This document shows, piece after piece, positions 26,156 through 34,666 of a stretch of 60,294 nucleotides of DNA. This DNA is from DATFLL01 sp035267785 (GTDB lineage Bacteria > Pseudomonadota > Gammaproteobacteria > DATFLL01): the NCBI GenBank assembly GCA_035267785.1, contig DATFLL010000114.1:1-60294 (forward strand), in the 5' to 3' direction. The stretch's first letter is position 1. The number at the start of each line of letters is the position of its first letter. The notes beneath the pieces were generated by a model that was given only the letters and a program-made list of their open reading frames with translations, was not told where the DNA came from and made no database searches. The position numbers and the translations under genes were made by a program.

Positions 26156-26656
26156 ATGAGAGGCACGCTTGTGCTCTTCCTGTCTATTATTGCAGCTGGC
26201 GCGTTGGCAGGCCGGGTCACGGCTGGCGATTCATATCCCTACGGTAAGGCCTGCGCCTGCTTTCATCTTAAACCGCCAACACCCGCGGACCACTACATCG
26301 ATGCCGCGGCGGCCATTGCCGAGCGAAGTCCGTTCGAGAAGCGCGGCCTGACCCTGCACCGAGAGCGCAAATGGCGCGCCAGCAATTGTTTCCTAATCCA
26401 TGCGTTGAATATCTCGGCCGACCATGCGGGCCATCTTTTCGATATTGTCGGGTTCAATTTCGTGGCGCTGGGTCAGGACAAGAAGGCTTTGCAGTATTTC
26501 ACCGACGCCACGGCCTATGGCTTCGATTTCGAACTGTGGATGCGATACAAACGCAAGCCATTCTTCAAGGACAAATTGAACAAACCGATATTCCGGGATC
26601 ACGAGGAGTTGTTGGATAGGTACCATGAGGAAATGGGGGAGGCGGGCGCGAATTGA
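26156..26656 (+). CDS. Secreted protein of unknown function (helical repeat-like)
   Basis: A 166-residue protein with a signal peptide (core LVLFLSIIAAGALAG). The mature part has three cysteines (KACACFH and SNCF) and helical segments of TPR character (FNFVALGQDKKALQYFTDATAYGF). The ATG at 26156 follows GGAGAG. It could mediate protein contacts in the periplasm. The family is not recognised. Confidence 0.68.
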   Translation: MRGTLVLFLSIIAAGALAGRVTAGDSYPYGKACACFHLKPPTPADHYIDAAAAIAERSPFEKRGLTLHRERKWRASNCFLIHALNISADHAGHLFDIVGFNFVALGQDKKALQYFTDATAYGFDFELWMRYKRKPFFKDKLNKPIFRDHEELLDRYHEEMGEAGAN

Positions 26657-26700
26657 GGGCGGTATCCTTGGTACGTATTGCCCAGCTGTCGGGAATATCA

Positions 26701-27069
26701 ATGAAACGAAGACACTACATAACGTACCCGCTTATCGCGGCGCTGTCGTTGGCCGGGCCCGTGCGTGCGGGGTCATCGTCATTCGACGATGCGTTTCACA
26801 AGGTCATGCCTTTGTGCGAGAAATACTTTCTGCCGAACTCGATGGCGCTTGCGCCGGGCGTCGACCCACAGGAGCACCAGAAGCGGGTCGAGGCGCGGCT
26901 GAATAATGCGGCACTTGCGTTTCGGTCCCCCGACGGCGTGGCGTATCTGCGGACACGCCTGCGATCCGAAAGCGATAGCGTGGCCGCGGCGTGCATCCGT
27001 CATCTCGAGCGCGTCGTCGCCGGCCGAAAATCGGATGGATCGAATCAACGCTCCCCGTCGGACGAGTGA
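26701..27069 (+). CDS. Small secreted protein of unknown function
   Basis: A 122-residue protein with a signal peptide (core YPLIAALSLAGPVRA, cleavage near residue 23). The mature part is helical, with Cys residues in MPLCEKYF and AACIRHLE that could form one disulfide. It lies 44 bases after the previous secreted protein gene and may be in the same transcript. The family is not recognised. Confidence 0.65.
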   Translation: MKRRHYITYPLIAALSLAGPVRAGSSSFDDAFHKVMPLCEKYFLPNSMALAPGVDPQEHQKRVEARLNNAALAFRSPDGVAYLRTRLRSESDSVAAACIRHLERVVAGRKSDGSNQRSPSDE

Positions 27070-27164
27070 AGGTGCTGGCTGGATGTCCAGGCGAAGTCCG
27101 GCCGCATCCCGGGCTTGTCAGCGGGAGGCAATAGAGGCAAACGGAGAGACTGGTTCGAGGGAGG

Positions 27165-27192
27165 ACCGGCCCGCCCCGCGGGGCGGGCCGGT
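27165..27192. terminator. Perfect 28-bp GC palindrome between convergent genes
   Basis: A fully self-complementary GC-rich sequence built on the unit ACCGGCCCGCCCC. It lies between the end of the secreted protein gene (27069) and the end of cyoD (27207). It can fold as a strong hairpin on either strand. It has no T-run and probably acts as a bidirectional end structure. Confidence 0.6.
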
Positions 27193-27206
27193 AAACGGAC
27201 TTCGGA

Positions 27207-27569
27207 TCAGCAAAGGCCGAAAAGGCCCGTGACCATGGCGTGGGGCTGCATGTAGTAGTGGAGCTCGATCATCACCCACAGCGACCCGCCCACCACAACA
27301 ACGATGGCGATGGCGGTGAGCGCGATGGCCGCGACGTTCCAGCTCTGGTCGGACGAGCGGTCCAGGTGCAGGAAGTAGTGCAGGTGCACCAGGATCTGCA
27401 GGACGGCCGCGGCGAACACGCCGTAGACGATGTACTCGCGGGACATGTCCGAGTACATCACCAGCCCGAACGGGATGACCGTCAGGACGATCGCCAGGAC
27501 GAACCCGGTGAGATAAGAGCGCAGCGAGCCGTGGCTGGCGCCCGTGCTGTCGATGGCTGCGTGACTCAT
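27207..27569 (-). CDS. cyoD: Cytochrome o quinol oxidase subunit IV
   Basis: A 120-residue protein with three membrane helices, typical of CyoD. A His/Ser-rich N-terminus is followed by LTGFVLAIVLTVIPFGLVMY, VFAAAVLQILVHLHYFLHLD and AIALTAIAIVVVVGGSLWVM. The HYFLHL motif is conserved in the family. It assists assembly of the CuB-containing oxidase. It overlaps cyoC by ATGA and is the last gene of the operon, which ends at a GC palindrome. Confidence 0.93.
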   Translation of the reverse strand: MSHAAIDSTGASHGSLRSYLTGFVLAIVLTVIPFGLVMYSDMSREYIVYGVFAAAVLQILVHLHYFLHLDRSSDQSWNVAAIALTAIAIVVVVGGSLWVMIELHYYMQPHAMVTGLFGLC

Positions 27570-28189
27570 GCCATTACCCCCATGAGATAGACAACGGTGA
27601 AGACGCCGATCCAGATGACGTCCAGGAAGTGCCAGAACATGCTCAGGCGCATCAGGCGCGATTGAACGCGCGTGCTCAGGCCCTTGGCCATGACCTGGCC
27701 CATCATGACGGCCATCCAGAGCAGACCGACGCTGACGTGAGCGCCGTGGGTGCCGACCAGGGTGAAGAACCCGGACAGGAAGGCGCTGCGGTCCGGGCCG
27801 TTGCCCTCCATGATCATCCCGGTGAACTCGTGCAGCTCCATGGAGATGAAACCCAGGCCCAGCAGGAAGGTCACGGCCAGCCAGATGAGAACCTGTTTAC
27901 GGTTGTTCGTGTGCATGGCCAGCATGGCGAAGCCGTAGGTCACGCTGGAGAACAGCAGGAACAGGGTCTCGCCGAAGGCATAGGGCAGGTCGAACAGCTC
28001 CTTGCCCGTCGGGCCGCCGGCGTAGTTGTGGCTGAGAACGACGTAGCCCACGAAGACCGTCGCGAACAGCACGCAGTCGGTCATGATGTAGATCCAAAAA
28101 CCGAAGACGGAGTTCGATACGGCCTCGCCGTGTTCGTGTCCGTGGGAGTCGTTAGCCGCGGAATGGCTATCCAAAACGTCAGTAGTCAT
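27566..28189 (-). CDS. cyoC: Cytochrome o quinol oxidase subunit III
   Basis: A 207-residue protein with five membrane helices of the heme-copper oxidase subunit III family (LLFSSVTYGFAMLAMHTNN, FTLVGTHGAHVSVGLLWM, LSMFWHFLDVIWIGVFTVVYLMG). The five-helix length fits CyoC rather than the longer CoxC of cytochrome c oxidases. It lies 38 bases after cyoB and overlaps cyoD. Confidence 0.94.
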   Translation of the reverse strand: MTTDVLDSHSAANDSHGHEHGEAVSNSVFGFWIYIMTDCVLFATVFVGYVVLSHNYAGGPTGKELFDLPYAFGETLFLLFSSVTYGFAMLAMHTNNRKQVLIWLAVTFLLGLGFISMELHEFTGMIMEGNGPDRSAFLSGFFTLVGTHGAHVSVGLLWMAVMMGQVMAKGLSTRVQSRLMRLSMFWHFLDVIWIGVFTVVYLMGVMA

Positions 28190-28227
28190 GGTTTACCCGT
28201 TTAAGCGTTAGATTTCAGACATGCGCT

Positions 28228-30261
28228 TCAGGCCGAAGCGGCCGGCACCAGGGTGTCGTCGTCCGCTTCGCTCGACCCACCGTAAACGGCGGCCGAAGGG
28301 AGCTGGCGGTAGCGTTCGTTCTCCATGCGCTCGACCTGCGCGGCGGGCACGTAGTAGTCCACATCCTCGGTCGTGGCGCGGGCGATAATCGAGCCCGTGA
28401 TGGCCAGCGCGCCGGCGATGGCGAGCCACCAGATGTGCCAGATCATGGCGAAGCCGAAGAGGAAGGCGAACACGCCCATGATGAAACCCACGCCGGTGTT
28501 CTTCGGCATGTGGATGTCCTCATACTTCTCCGGGCGCTTGTAGACCACCTGGCGTTCCTTCATGTCGGTGAGGGCATCCAGGTCCTGCACCTGAGGGATG
28601 TGGGCGAAGTTGTAGAACGGAGCCGGCGAGGCGATCGCCCACTCCAGCGTGCGCCCGTCCCAAGGGTCGCCGGTCAGGTCGCGAGTCTGCTCGCGTTCCT
28701 TGATGCTTACGATGAGCTGGACGACCTGGAAGGCGATGCCGAGCATCACCAGGACGGCACCGACGGCGGCGACCTCGAGGTAGGGGTGCCAGGCCGGGTT
28801 GCTGTAGTGGTACATGCGCCGCGGCATGCCCATGAAGCCGAGCACGTACAGCGGCATGAAGGCCACGTAGAAGCCGGTCAGCCAGGCCCAGAAGGCCCGC
28901 TTGCCCCATTTCTCGTTCAAGCGGAAGCCGAAGGCCTTCGGGAACCAGTAGGTGTAGCCGGCGAAGTAGCCGAACAGGGCGCCGGGGATGAGCATGTTGT
29001 GGAAGTGGGCGATCAGGAATTCGCTGTTGTGGAAGACGAAGTCCGCGCCCGGAATGGCCAGCAGCACGCCCGAGACGCCGCCGATGACGAAGGTCACGAT
29101 GAAGCCGATGGTCCAGTACATGGCCTGGTTGAAGTGCACCCGGCCCTTGTACATGGTGAACAGCCAGTTGAAGACCTTCACGCCGGTCGGCACGGCGATA
29201 ATCATCGTGGTGATACCGAAGAAGGCGTTGACGTCCGGACCGGCGCCCATGGTGAAGAAGTGGTGCAGCCACACGGTGAACGACAGGAAGGCAATGGCCA
29301 TCGTCGCGTAGACCATGGACTTGTAGCCGAACAGGCGTTTGCCCGAGAAGGTGGCGACCACCTCGGAGAACACGCCGAAGGCGGGGATGATGAGAATGTA
29401 CACCTCCGGGTGACCCCAGACCCACAGCAGGTTGGTGTACAGCATCATGTTGCCGCCCATGGCGTTGGTGAAGAAGTGCATGCCGGCGTAGCGGTCCAGC
29501 GTCAGCATGGCCAGGGTGCCGGTCAGGGCGGGGAAGGACACGGCGATCAGGATGCTGGTGCACAGGGCCGCCCAGGTGAACACCGGCATGCGCATCAGGG
29601 TCATACCCGGCGCGCGCATCTTCAGGATGGTGATCAGGAAGTTCAGGCCGGTGAGAGTGGTACCGACGCCGCTGATCTGCAACGACCATATCCAGTAATC
29701 CACGCCGCTGCCCGGACTGTGACCCAGCTCGGTCAGCGGCGGGTAGCCCGTCCAGCCGCCCTGGGAGAACTCGCCCACGCCGAGCGAGACCATCACCAGC
29801 ATGGCGCTGACGACGGTGAGCCACAGGCTGATGGAGTTCAGGGCGGGGAAGGCGACGTCGCGGGCGCCGATCTGCAGCGGCACCACGATGTTCATCAGGC
29901 CGACCAGGAAGGGCATGGCCATGAAGAAGATCATGATGGTGCCGTGGGCGGTGAAGATTTGGTCGAAGTGTTCGGCGGGCAGATAGCCGTGCGAGGCGCC
30001 GAAGGAGAACGCCTGCTGGGCGCGCATCATGATGGCGTCGGCGAAGCCGCGCAGCAGCATGACCAGGGCCAGGATGATGTACATGACCCCGATCTTCTTG
30101 TGGTCGACAGAGGTCAGCCACTCGCTCCACAGATATCCCCACTTTCCATGGTAGGTGATTGCCGCGGCGATACCGAAGGCAACGAGCAGTGAGAAGGCGA
30201 CGGCCCCCATGATGATGGGGTTGTCGTACGGGATCGCGGAAAGAGTCAGTTTACCTAACAT
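28228..30261 (-). CDS. cyoB: Cytochrome o quinol oxidase subunit I
   Basis: A 677-residue catalytic subunit. The active-site motifs are visible: WGHPEVYILIIPAFG (CuB His and the cross-linked Tyr), VWLHHFFTMG (two CuB His) and EFLIAHFHNMLIPG (heme ligands). The K-channel region and a CyoB-type extended C-terminus are present. It reduces O2 with electrons from quinol and pumps protons across the inner membrane. It lies between cyoA and cyoC. Confidence 0.96.
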   Translation of the reverse strand: MLGKLTLSAIPYDNPIIMGAVAFSLLVAFGIAAAITYHGKWGYLWSEWLTSVDHKKIGVMYIILALVMLLRGFADAIMMRAQQAFSFGASHGYLPAEHFDQIFTAHGTIMIFFMAMPFLVGLMNIVVPLQIGARDVAFPALNSISLWLTVVSAMLVMVSLGVGEFSQGGWTGYPPLTELGHSPGSGVDYWIWSLQISGVGTTLTGLNFLITILKMRAPGMTLMRMPVFTWAALCTSILIAVSFPALTGTLAMLTLDRYAGMHFFTNAMGGNMMLYTNLLWVWGHPEVYILIIPAFGVFSEVVATFSGKRLFGYKSMVYATMAIAFLSFTVWLHHFFTMGAGPDVNAFFGITTMIIAVPTGVKVFNWLFTMYKGRVHFNQAMYWTIGFIVTFVIGGVSGVLLAIPGADFVFHNSEFLIAHFHNMLIPGALFGYFAGYTYWFPKAFGFRLNEKWGKRAFWAWLTGFYVAFMPLYVLGFMGMPRRMYHYSNPAWHPYLEVAAVGAVLVMLGIAFQVVQLIVSIKEREQTRDLTGDPWDGRTLEWAIASPAPFYNFAHIPQVQDLDALTDMKERQVVYKRPEKYEDIHMPKNTGVGFIMGVFAFLFGFAMIWHIWWLAIAGALAITGSIIARATTEDVDYYVPAAQVERMENERYRQLPSAAVYGGSSEADDDTLVPAASA

Positions 30262-30274
30262 GTCAGCTTCCTTC

Positions 30275-31156
30275 CTACGCGGGTGTTTTCTTGTGTGTGA
30301 CGTTCGCGCTCATGTATTTCTGAATAATGTGTTCGAACAAGTGGGGGACGACGTCCGAGTAATAGGTGGCGCTGTCGCCCTCGCTGGGCTTCTCCAGCTG
30401 CTTCAGCGTGGCCAGATCCAGTTTGGTCTGGGTCTGCTTGACGCGCGCGACCCAGCGCTCGAACTGCTCGCGGGAAGTGGCGATCGCCTTGAAGTGCATC
30501 GACGAGAAGCCCGGGCCGCTGAACTGGGAGTTAAGCCCCGTGTAGACGCCGGGCTCGTCGGCCAGCAGATGGTCTTCGGTCTGCATGCCGGCCATGGCGT
30601 AGATCTGGCTGCCCAGGCGCGGGATGAAGAAGGAAGTCATCACGGTGTCGGACGTGATGCGGAAGTTGACCGGCACGCCGGTGGGGAACTCGATGTGATT
30701 GACCGTGGCGATGTGCTGGTCGGGGTAGATGAACAGCCATTTCCAGTCCAGGGCGACCGCCTCGATATTGACTGGCTTTTTCTTGGAGGCCAGGGGGCGG
30801 AAGGGGCTCAACTCATGGGTACTGGTCCAGACCACGTCGCTCAGCACGATGATGATCAGTGCCGGCACCAGCCAGATGAGCAGCTCGATCTTTGTGGAGT
30901 GAGCCCATTTGGGTGCGTACGGGGCCCGTTTGTTGGAGGCGCGGTACTTCCACGGTAAATAGAACGCCAGGAAGAACACGGGGATGACGACGATCATCAT
31001 CAAGGTGAACGAGGTGATGATCAGGGATTTTTCGTGCGCCCCGATGGGTCCCTTGGGGTCGAGGAGTGCCATGTGGCTGTGGCAGCCGCTCAGCAGGGTC
31101 ACGGCGCACAACGAAATAAATTTGGAAACAGGGGAGAAATACTTACGTGCGATCAT
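30275..31156 (-). CDS. cyoA: Cytochrome o quinol oxidase subunit II
   Basis: A 293-residue lipoprotein (lipobox LLSGC, Cys near residue 25) with two membrane helices and a periplasmic cupredoxin-like domain. The CuA ligands of cytochrome c oxidases are missing: the usual Cys pair is replaced in QFSGPGFSSMHF. The enzyme is therefore a quinol oxidase, not a cytochrome c oxidase. It is the first gene of cyoABCD. No cyoE (heme O synthase) is in the window. Confidence 0.95.
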   Translation of the reverse strand: MIARKYFSPVSKFISLCAVTLLSGCHSHMALLDPKGPIGAHEKSLIITSFTLMMIVVIPVFFLAFYLPWKYRASNKRAPYAPKWAHSTKIELLIWLVPALIIIVLSDVVWTSTHELSPFRPLASKKKPVNIEAVALDWKWLFIYPDQHIATVNHIEFPTGVPVNFRITSDTVMTSFFIPRLGSQIYAMAGMQTEDHLLADEPGVYTGLNSQFSGPGFSSMHFKAIATSREQFERWVARVKQTQTKLDLATLKQLEKPSEGDSATYYSDVVPHLFEHIIQKYMSANVTHKKTPA

Positions 31157-31213
31157 TGTTCTAGCCCAACCTCAAACTGCGACGCGCGTAAGATAGCAGG
31201 GAGCATGTCAAAA

Positions 31214-31231
31214 AATTAGAAAATGCTAATT
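31214..31231. promoter_or_regulatory. Palindrome AATTAG-N6-CTAATT upstream of cyoA
   Basis: A perfect inverted repeat with 6-bp arms, 58 bases upstream of the cyoA start. The same TTAG-N6-CTAA layout occurs upstream of the SulP gene at 41461-41476. A TTGACA hexamer on the minus strand (31206-31211) lies between the palindrome and cyoA and could be the -35 element, although no good -10 is seen at the right distance. Confidence 0.5.
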
Positions 31232-31398
31232 ATCTGATTGGAAAAACCGCGTGGCGACAGGCAGATCACGCGATAGAAGTCGGGGATTTTACGCTGTTCG
31301 TCGCTTAAGACCGTACAGGCGGCAAGGACATTGCGACCGAACGGCGCGCGGCGAAGTGTCGTCGCGCGGAGGCGCGAACGCGAGCGACGGAGTGGGGA

Positions 31399-32085
31399 TC
31401 AGAGCTCGATGACGGCCTTGAGCGGAAGATGGTCGGACGCCCTGCGGGCGACGCGGCTGCGATGGACTTCGAAGCGCTTGACCCGATCGGCGGGATTGAC
31501 CCATATCTTGTCGAGCGCTAGGAGCGGCCAGCGGGACGGAAAGGTCGCGTGATAGGGCGTGGCCTGAAAGCGCCGGCGCAGCCAGTGCGAAATACGGCCC
31601 CACAGGAACCATTCGTTCAGATCGCCCATCAGCACGGAGACATCGGCGGCTTCGGGTTCGAACAGCGGCAGAACGCGGCGTACCTGCTCGCGGCGCTCGC
31701 GCGGTTTGAGACCGAGGTGGGTTGCGACCACCTGCAGCTTCTTTCCGCCGCAGTCGAACAGGGCGTCGAGGGCGCCGCGCGCCTCGCGACCGGGAACGCT
31801 CAGGTCCGCCCGGTTCAACGACACGGGGGGAAACCGGCTCAGCAATGCGTTGCCGTACTGGCGGGTGCCTCGCAGCAGCGTGGGCCCGGGTATCGCCTGG
31901 AGGCCGCTTTCGGCGGCGAAGTAATCCAGGAGATCGATTCCGTCGACTGCATGATGCTCCACCTCCTGCAGTGCCAGCACGTCGACATCCAATTCCTGGA
32001 TGACCCTCAAGACCCGGTTCGGATCGAAGCGTCCGTCCGACCCGATACAGGCGTGAATGTTGTACGTGGCGACCGCCGCTGTCAT
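31399..32085 (-). CDS. Endonuclease/exonuclease/phosphatase family protein
   Basis: A 228-residue protein with the motifs of the EEP family: VATYNIHACIG at the start, LALQEVEHH with the metal-binding Glu, VLMGDLNEW with the catalytic Asp and Asn, and a final SDHLPLKAVIEL with the His. There is no signal peptide. It lies directly behind a phospholipase D-like gene; this pairing suggests a joint role in phosphodiester, possibly phospholipid, metabolism. A TTG start at 32112 is possible but weaker than the ATG. Confidence 0.87.
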   Translation of the reverse strand: MTAAVATYNIHACIGSDGRFDPNRVLRVIQELDVDVLALQEVEHHAVDGIDLLDYFAAESGLQAIPGPTLLRGTRQYGNALLSRFPPVSLNRADLSVPGREARGALDALFDCGGKKLQVVATHLGLKPRERREQVRRVLPLFEPEAADVSVLMGDLNEWFLWGRISHWLRRRFQATPYHATFPSRWPLLALDKIWVNPADRVKRFEVHRSRVARRASDHLPLKAVIEL

Positions 32086-32119
32086 GGCTCGATCGTGAAG
32101 GACTGGGGGCAAGCCGGCA

Positions 32120-34249
32120 CTAACCGCGCTGGCGCTTTTGCCGCTTGAGCAGCCAGCGGCTCAACAACCAGGTCGCAACGCCGACGGCGACGGCCGCCGT
32201 CAGCAGCAGCGCGTGTTGTGCCAGCTCGGGTGTGCGCATGACCTCGGCCACCTGATCGGAGAACAGCGTGAGCGCCAGTATTCCCGGCGCCATTCCCAGC
32301 AGCGAGCCGAGGGCGAAGTCCCGGAAACGAATGTGCGATGCGCCGGCGGCGAGATTGATGACGGTAAACGGCGCGACCGGAACGATCCGCAGCGTGATCA
32401 CGGCGACCAGTCCCTGGCGCGCCAGTCGGCGGCTGGCATGGACGATGGCCTGGTGAGACAGGCGCTGCAGGGTATCGTGTCCGAGATAGTAACCCACCGC
32501 GTACGTGACGAGCGCGCTGAGCTCGGCGCCCAACAGCGCATAGGCGAAGCCGTAAACGGCGCCGAAGGCCACACCGGTGGCGACGATGAGCAGGCTCACT
32601 GGAAAGGCAATCAGCCCGCCGACGATATAGATCGCCGACACCACTAGCGGGGCGACCCAATCGCCGCGCAGTCCCGCGAGGTCGTTCAGGATCGCCTTGA
32701 TGTCTATCCATTCGCCCAGCGGTGTCCAGCGCCAGCTGGCCGCGAACACCAGCGCGACGGCCAGCAGAGCCGCCAGTGACACCAGCGTGCGCCGCGTGGG
32801 CGGCTTGTCTTCGTCGGGGACCAGGTGCTTGGCCAGATATTTGGCGTCGATGGGCTGCTCGGGATCGGCGATCGCCGTCTCGGGAACCGAGGCGTCCAGT
32901 TCCTTCGACACGCGCAGCGGCAGCGGCTTGAGAGTGCGCCCCTCGCCGATGAGCGATTCGATGGCGCCGATCAGGGACCGGGACTTTTCCAAAGCCGCGT
33001 CGACCGCCGCCGGGGTCACGTCCAGGTGCTCGGCCAGCAGGCGGCTGCGCAGCGAGGCGACGGCGCGGCGCGCCGGCGCCTTGTCGCCGGTCTCGATCGC
33101 CAAATCGCACTCGGTGTCCAACCCCATCGAGCGGTTGTTGAAGTTGGACGAGCCGACCCGAACCAGTGCGTCGTCTATGATCAGCACCTTCGCATGCACG
33201 TTGACGCACTGGTCCTTCAGGCCGGGCACGTGCGGATAGTACACGCGCAGCCGGTCCGCGTGCTCGGTTCCCTGCAGGTGTCTGATGAAGCGCTCGCGCA
33301 GCACGTCCATGGTGACCTGAGACAGCCAGCCCACGGTCTGCTGCGGCAGCACAATGACGACCTCGGGGCCGTCGTCCTCGTTCAGTCGCTCGGCCAGCGC
33401 ATCGCGGATAACGGGCGCGGTCAGAAACTGGTTCTCTATATATATGGTGTCGCGAGCGCCCGCGATCGCGTCGAGCACGAGCCGTTCGACCTCGCGGATT
33501 TCCCGCCGGCCGTTGTACCTCGGATACGTCCGGGCAATGGCGACGCCGATGCCGGTCAGGTCGGCGCTGATCTCTTCGGGCCAGGGGGTATGCTCTTGGT
33601 CGATCTCGACGGGCTCCAGCGTACGCCCCGTGGCGGTATGCCAGCGTTCGCGGGCAAGCTCGCCGAGCGCGCGGGCCACCTCGCCGCCGACCATCACCTG
33701 TACATCGTGGTATGGCTGGGGAATAGGACCGTTGTTGTCTTGCCGGCGCGGGTCGTCCGGTCGATGTTCGGAGGTGTCCCAGCGCCCGAAGGTCAAGTCC
33801 AGACCGCCGGCGAAGGCCACCTGGTCGTCGACGACGATCAGCTTCTGGTGATGCGAGGCGCCCACGGGATGCTGATTGTCCAGGCGAAAGCGAAGGCGGC
33901 GATGGGTGGTCCAGTCCATCTTGTACGCAGGGAGCCATTCCCGATCGGGCATATAGATCATCGCGAAATCCCAATCGAGAACGTGGATGTGAAGGTCCTC
34001 GTTTCGCTGCACCAAGGCATTGAGAAATTCGGCCAGTCGGGTGGGCAGACCGTCGCCGGGGTCGGAGCGCTCGAGCGCGAACCGGCTGTCGAGGTCCCAG
34101 CCGATGATGAGGATGGAGCGTTGCGCGTTCTTGGCCGTTTCGCGGAATACGTGAAAGTAGTCCGCGCCGTCGATCAGAAAGCGGACGCGGTCGGCCCGTT
34201 CGATGCGCCAACAGTTCTCGCCCGGTTTTAGGATGCTGGGCTCGGTCAT
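32120..34249 (-). CDS. Phospholipase D-like protein fused to a VTT (DedA/SNARE-associated) membrane domain
   Basis: A 709-residue fusion. Two HKD motifs are complete: His134-Lys136-Asp141 in SHHQKLIVVDD and His352-Lys354-Asp359 in VHAKVLIIDD. Residues from about 490 form a membrane domain with the VTT pattern (YIVGGLIAFPVSLLIVATGVAFGAVYGF, LRIVPVAPFTVINLAAGAS). This predicts a membrane-anchored phosphatidyltransferase or phospholipase. The upstream in-frame start at 34486 is rejected because the extension is Arg/Pro-rich and non-conserved in character. Confidence 0.9.
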   Translation of the reverse strand: MTEPSILKPGENCWRIERADRVRFLIDGADYFHVFRETAKNAQRSILIIGWDLDSRFALERSDPGDGLPTRLAEFLNALVQRNEDLHIHVLDWDFAMIYMPDREWLPAYKMDWTTHRRLRFRLDNQHPVGASHHQKLIVVDDQVAFAGGLDLTFGRWDTSEHRPDDPRRQDNNGPIPQPYHDVQVMVGGEVARALGELARERWHTATGRTLEPVEIDQEHTPWPEEISADLTGIGVAIARTYPRYNGRREIREVERLVLDAIAGARDTIYIENQFLTAPVIRDALAERLNEDDGPEVVIVLPQQTVGWLSQVTMDVLRERFIRHLQGTEHADRLRVYYPHVPGLKDQCVNVHAKVLIIDDALVRVGSSNFNNRSMGLDTECDLAIETGDKAPARRAVASLRSRLLAEHLDVTPAAVDAALEKSRSLIGAIESLIGEGRTLKPLPLRVSKELDASVPETAIADPEQPIDAKYLAKHLVPDEDKPPTRRTLVSLAALLAVALVFAASWRWTPLGEWIDIKAILNDLAGLRGDWVAPLVVSAIYIVGGLIAFPVSLLIVATGVAFGAVYGFAYALLGAELSALVTYAVGYYLGHDTLQRLSHQAIVHASRRLARQGLVAVITLRIVPVAPFTVINLAAGASHIRFRDFALGSLLGMAPGILALTLFSDQVAEVMRTPELAQHALLLTAAVAVGVATWLLSRWLLKRQKRQRG

Positions 34250-34666
34250 GGCAGAGTCGCTCGGGGCGGCCTGGGGATCGAAGTGAATGCGACCTGGCAG
34301 CGTGTCTGCAATCGGGCGCGGGCCGCGAGGGCGCGGCCGGCCCCGTTTGCAAAACCTGCACCCTGCGCCGGGACAGTATAACGAACTTGCTTGCGGTTGA
34401 GATCGGTGGATTTGACCTGTGCTGAGGCGGGGCGGGACAGGCGCCTCACAAGGTGCAGCGAGTGCGCCGCCCTTGATCCGGGTCAAGACTTGCCCGCACG
34501 CCGGCGGCTATCGTAAGGCCTGTTGCGTCAACGGCCCGTCGTGCGCTTGAGACAGCGACTGGCAGGGAGTGCCTGTTTCGCTCGCCCGGAGGGACTCCCG
34601 ACCGGAGAGGCGCTCAGCGGCATCCAGCATTCGGTTGGGTCGGAGAAGGTCACGACTGGAGGACAC
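34250..34666. other. Divergent intergenic region between the PLD gene and the cytochrome c gene
   Basis: No gene is seen. It holds an FNR/ANR-type box at 34473-34486 with a -10-like TATCGT at the matching distance, pointing towards the cytochrome c gene. A 5' untranslated region of about 145 bases would follow. Confidence 0.5.
34473..34486 (+). promoter_or_regulatory. FNR/ANR-type box of the diheme cytochrome c promoter
   Basis: TTGATCCGGGTCAA matches the ANR/FNR pattern with G at the first base of the right half, a common variant. Centred at -41.5 it predicts a start near 34521 and a -10 at 34509-34514, where TATCGT is found. The geometry of a class II FNR promoter is therefore complete. 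Oxygen control is inferred. Confidence 0.6.

Noticed and set aside
28435..30192. Long frame antisense to cyoB
   Set aside because: His/Gln/Asp-rich shadow of a membrane protein gene; no domain.
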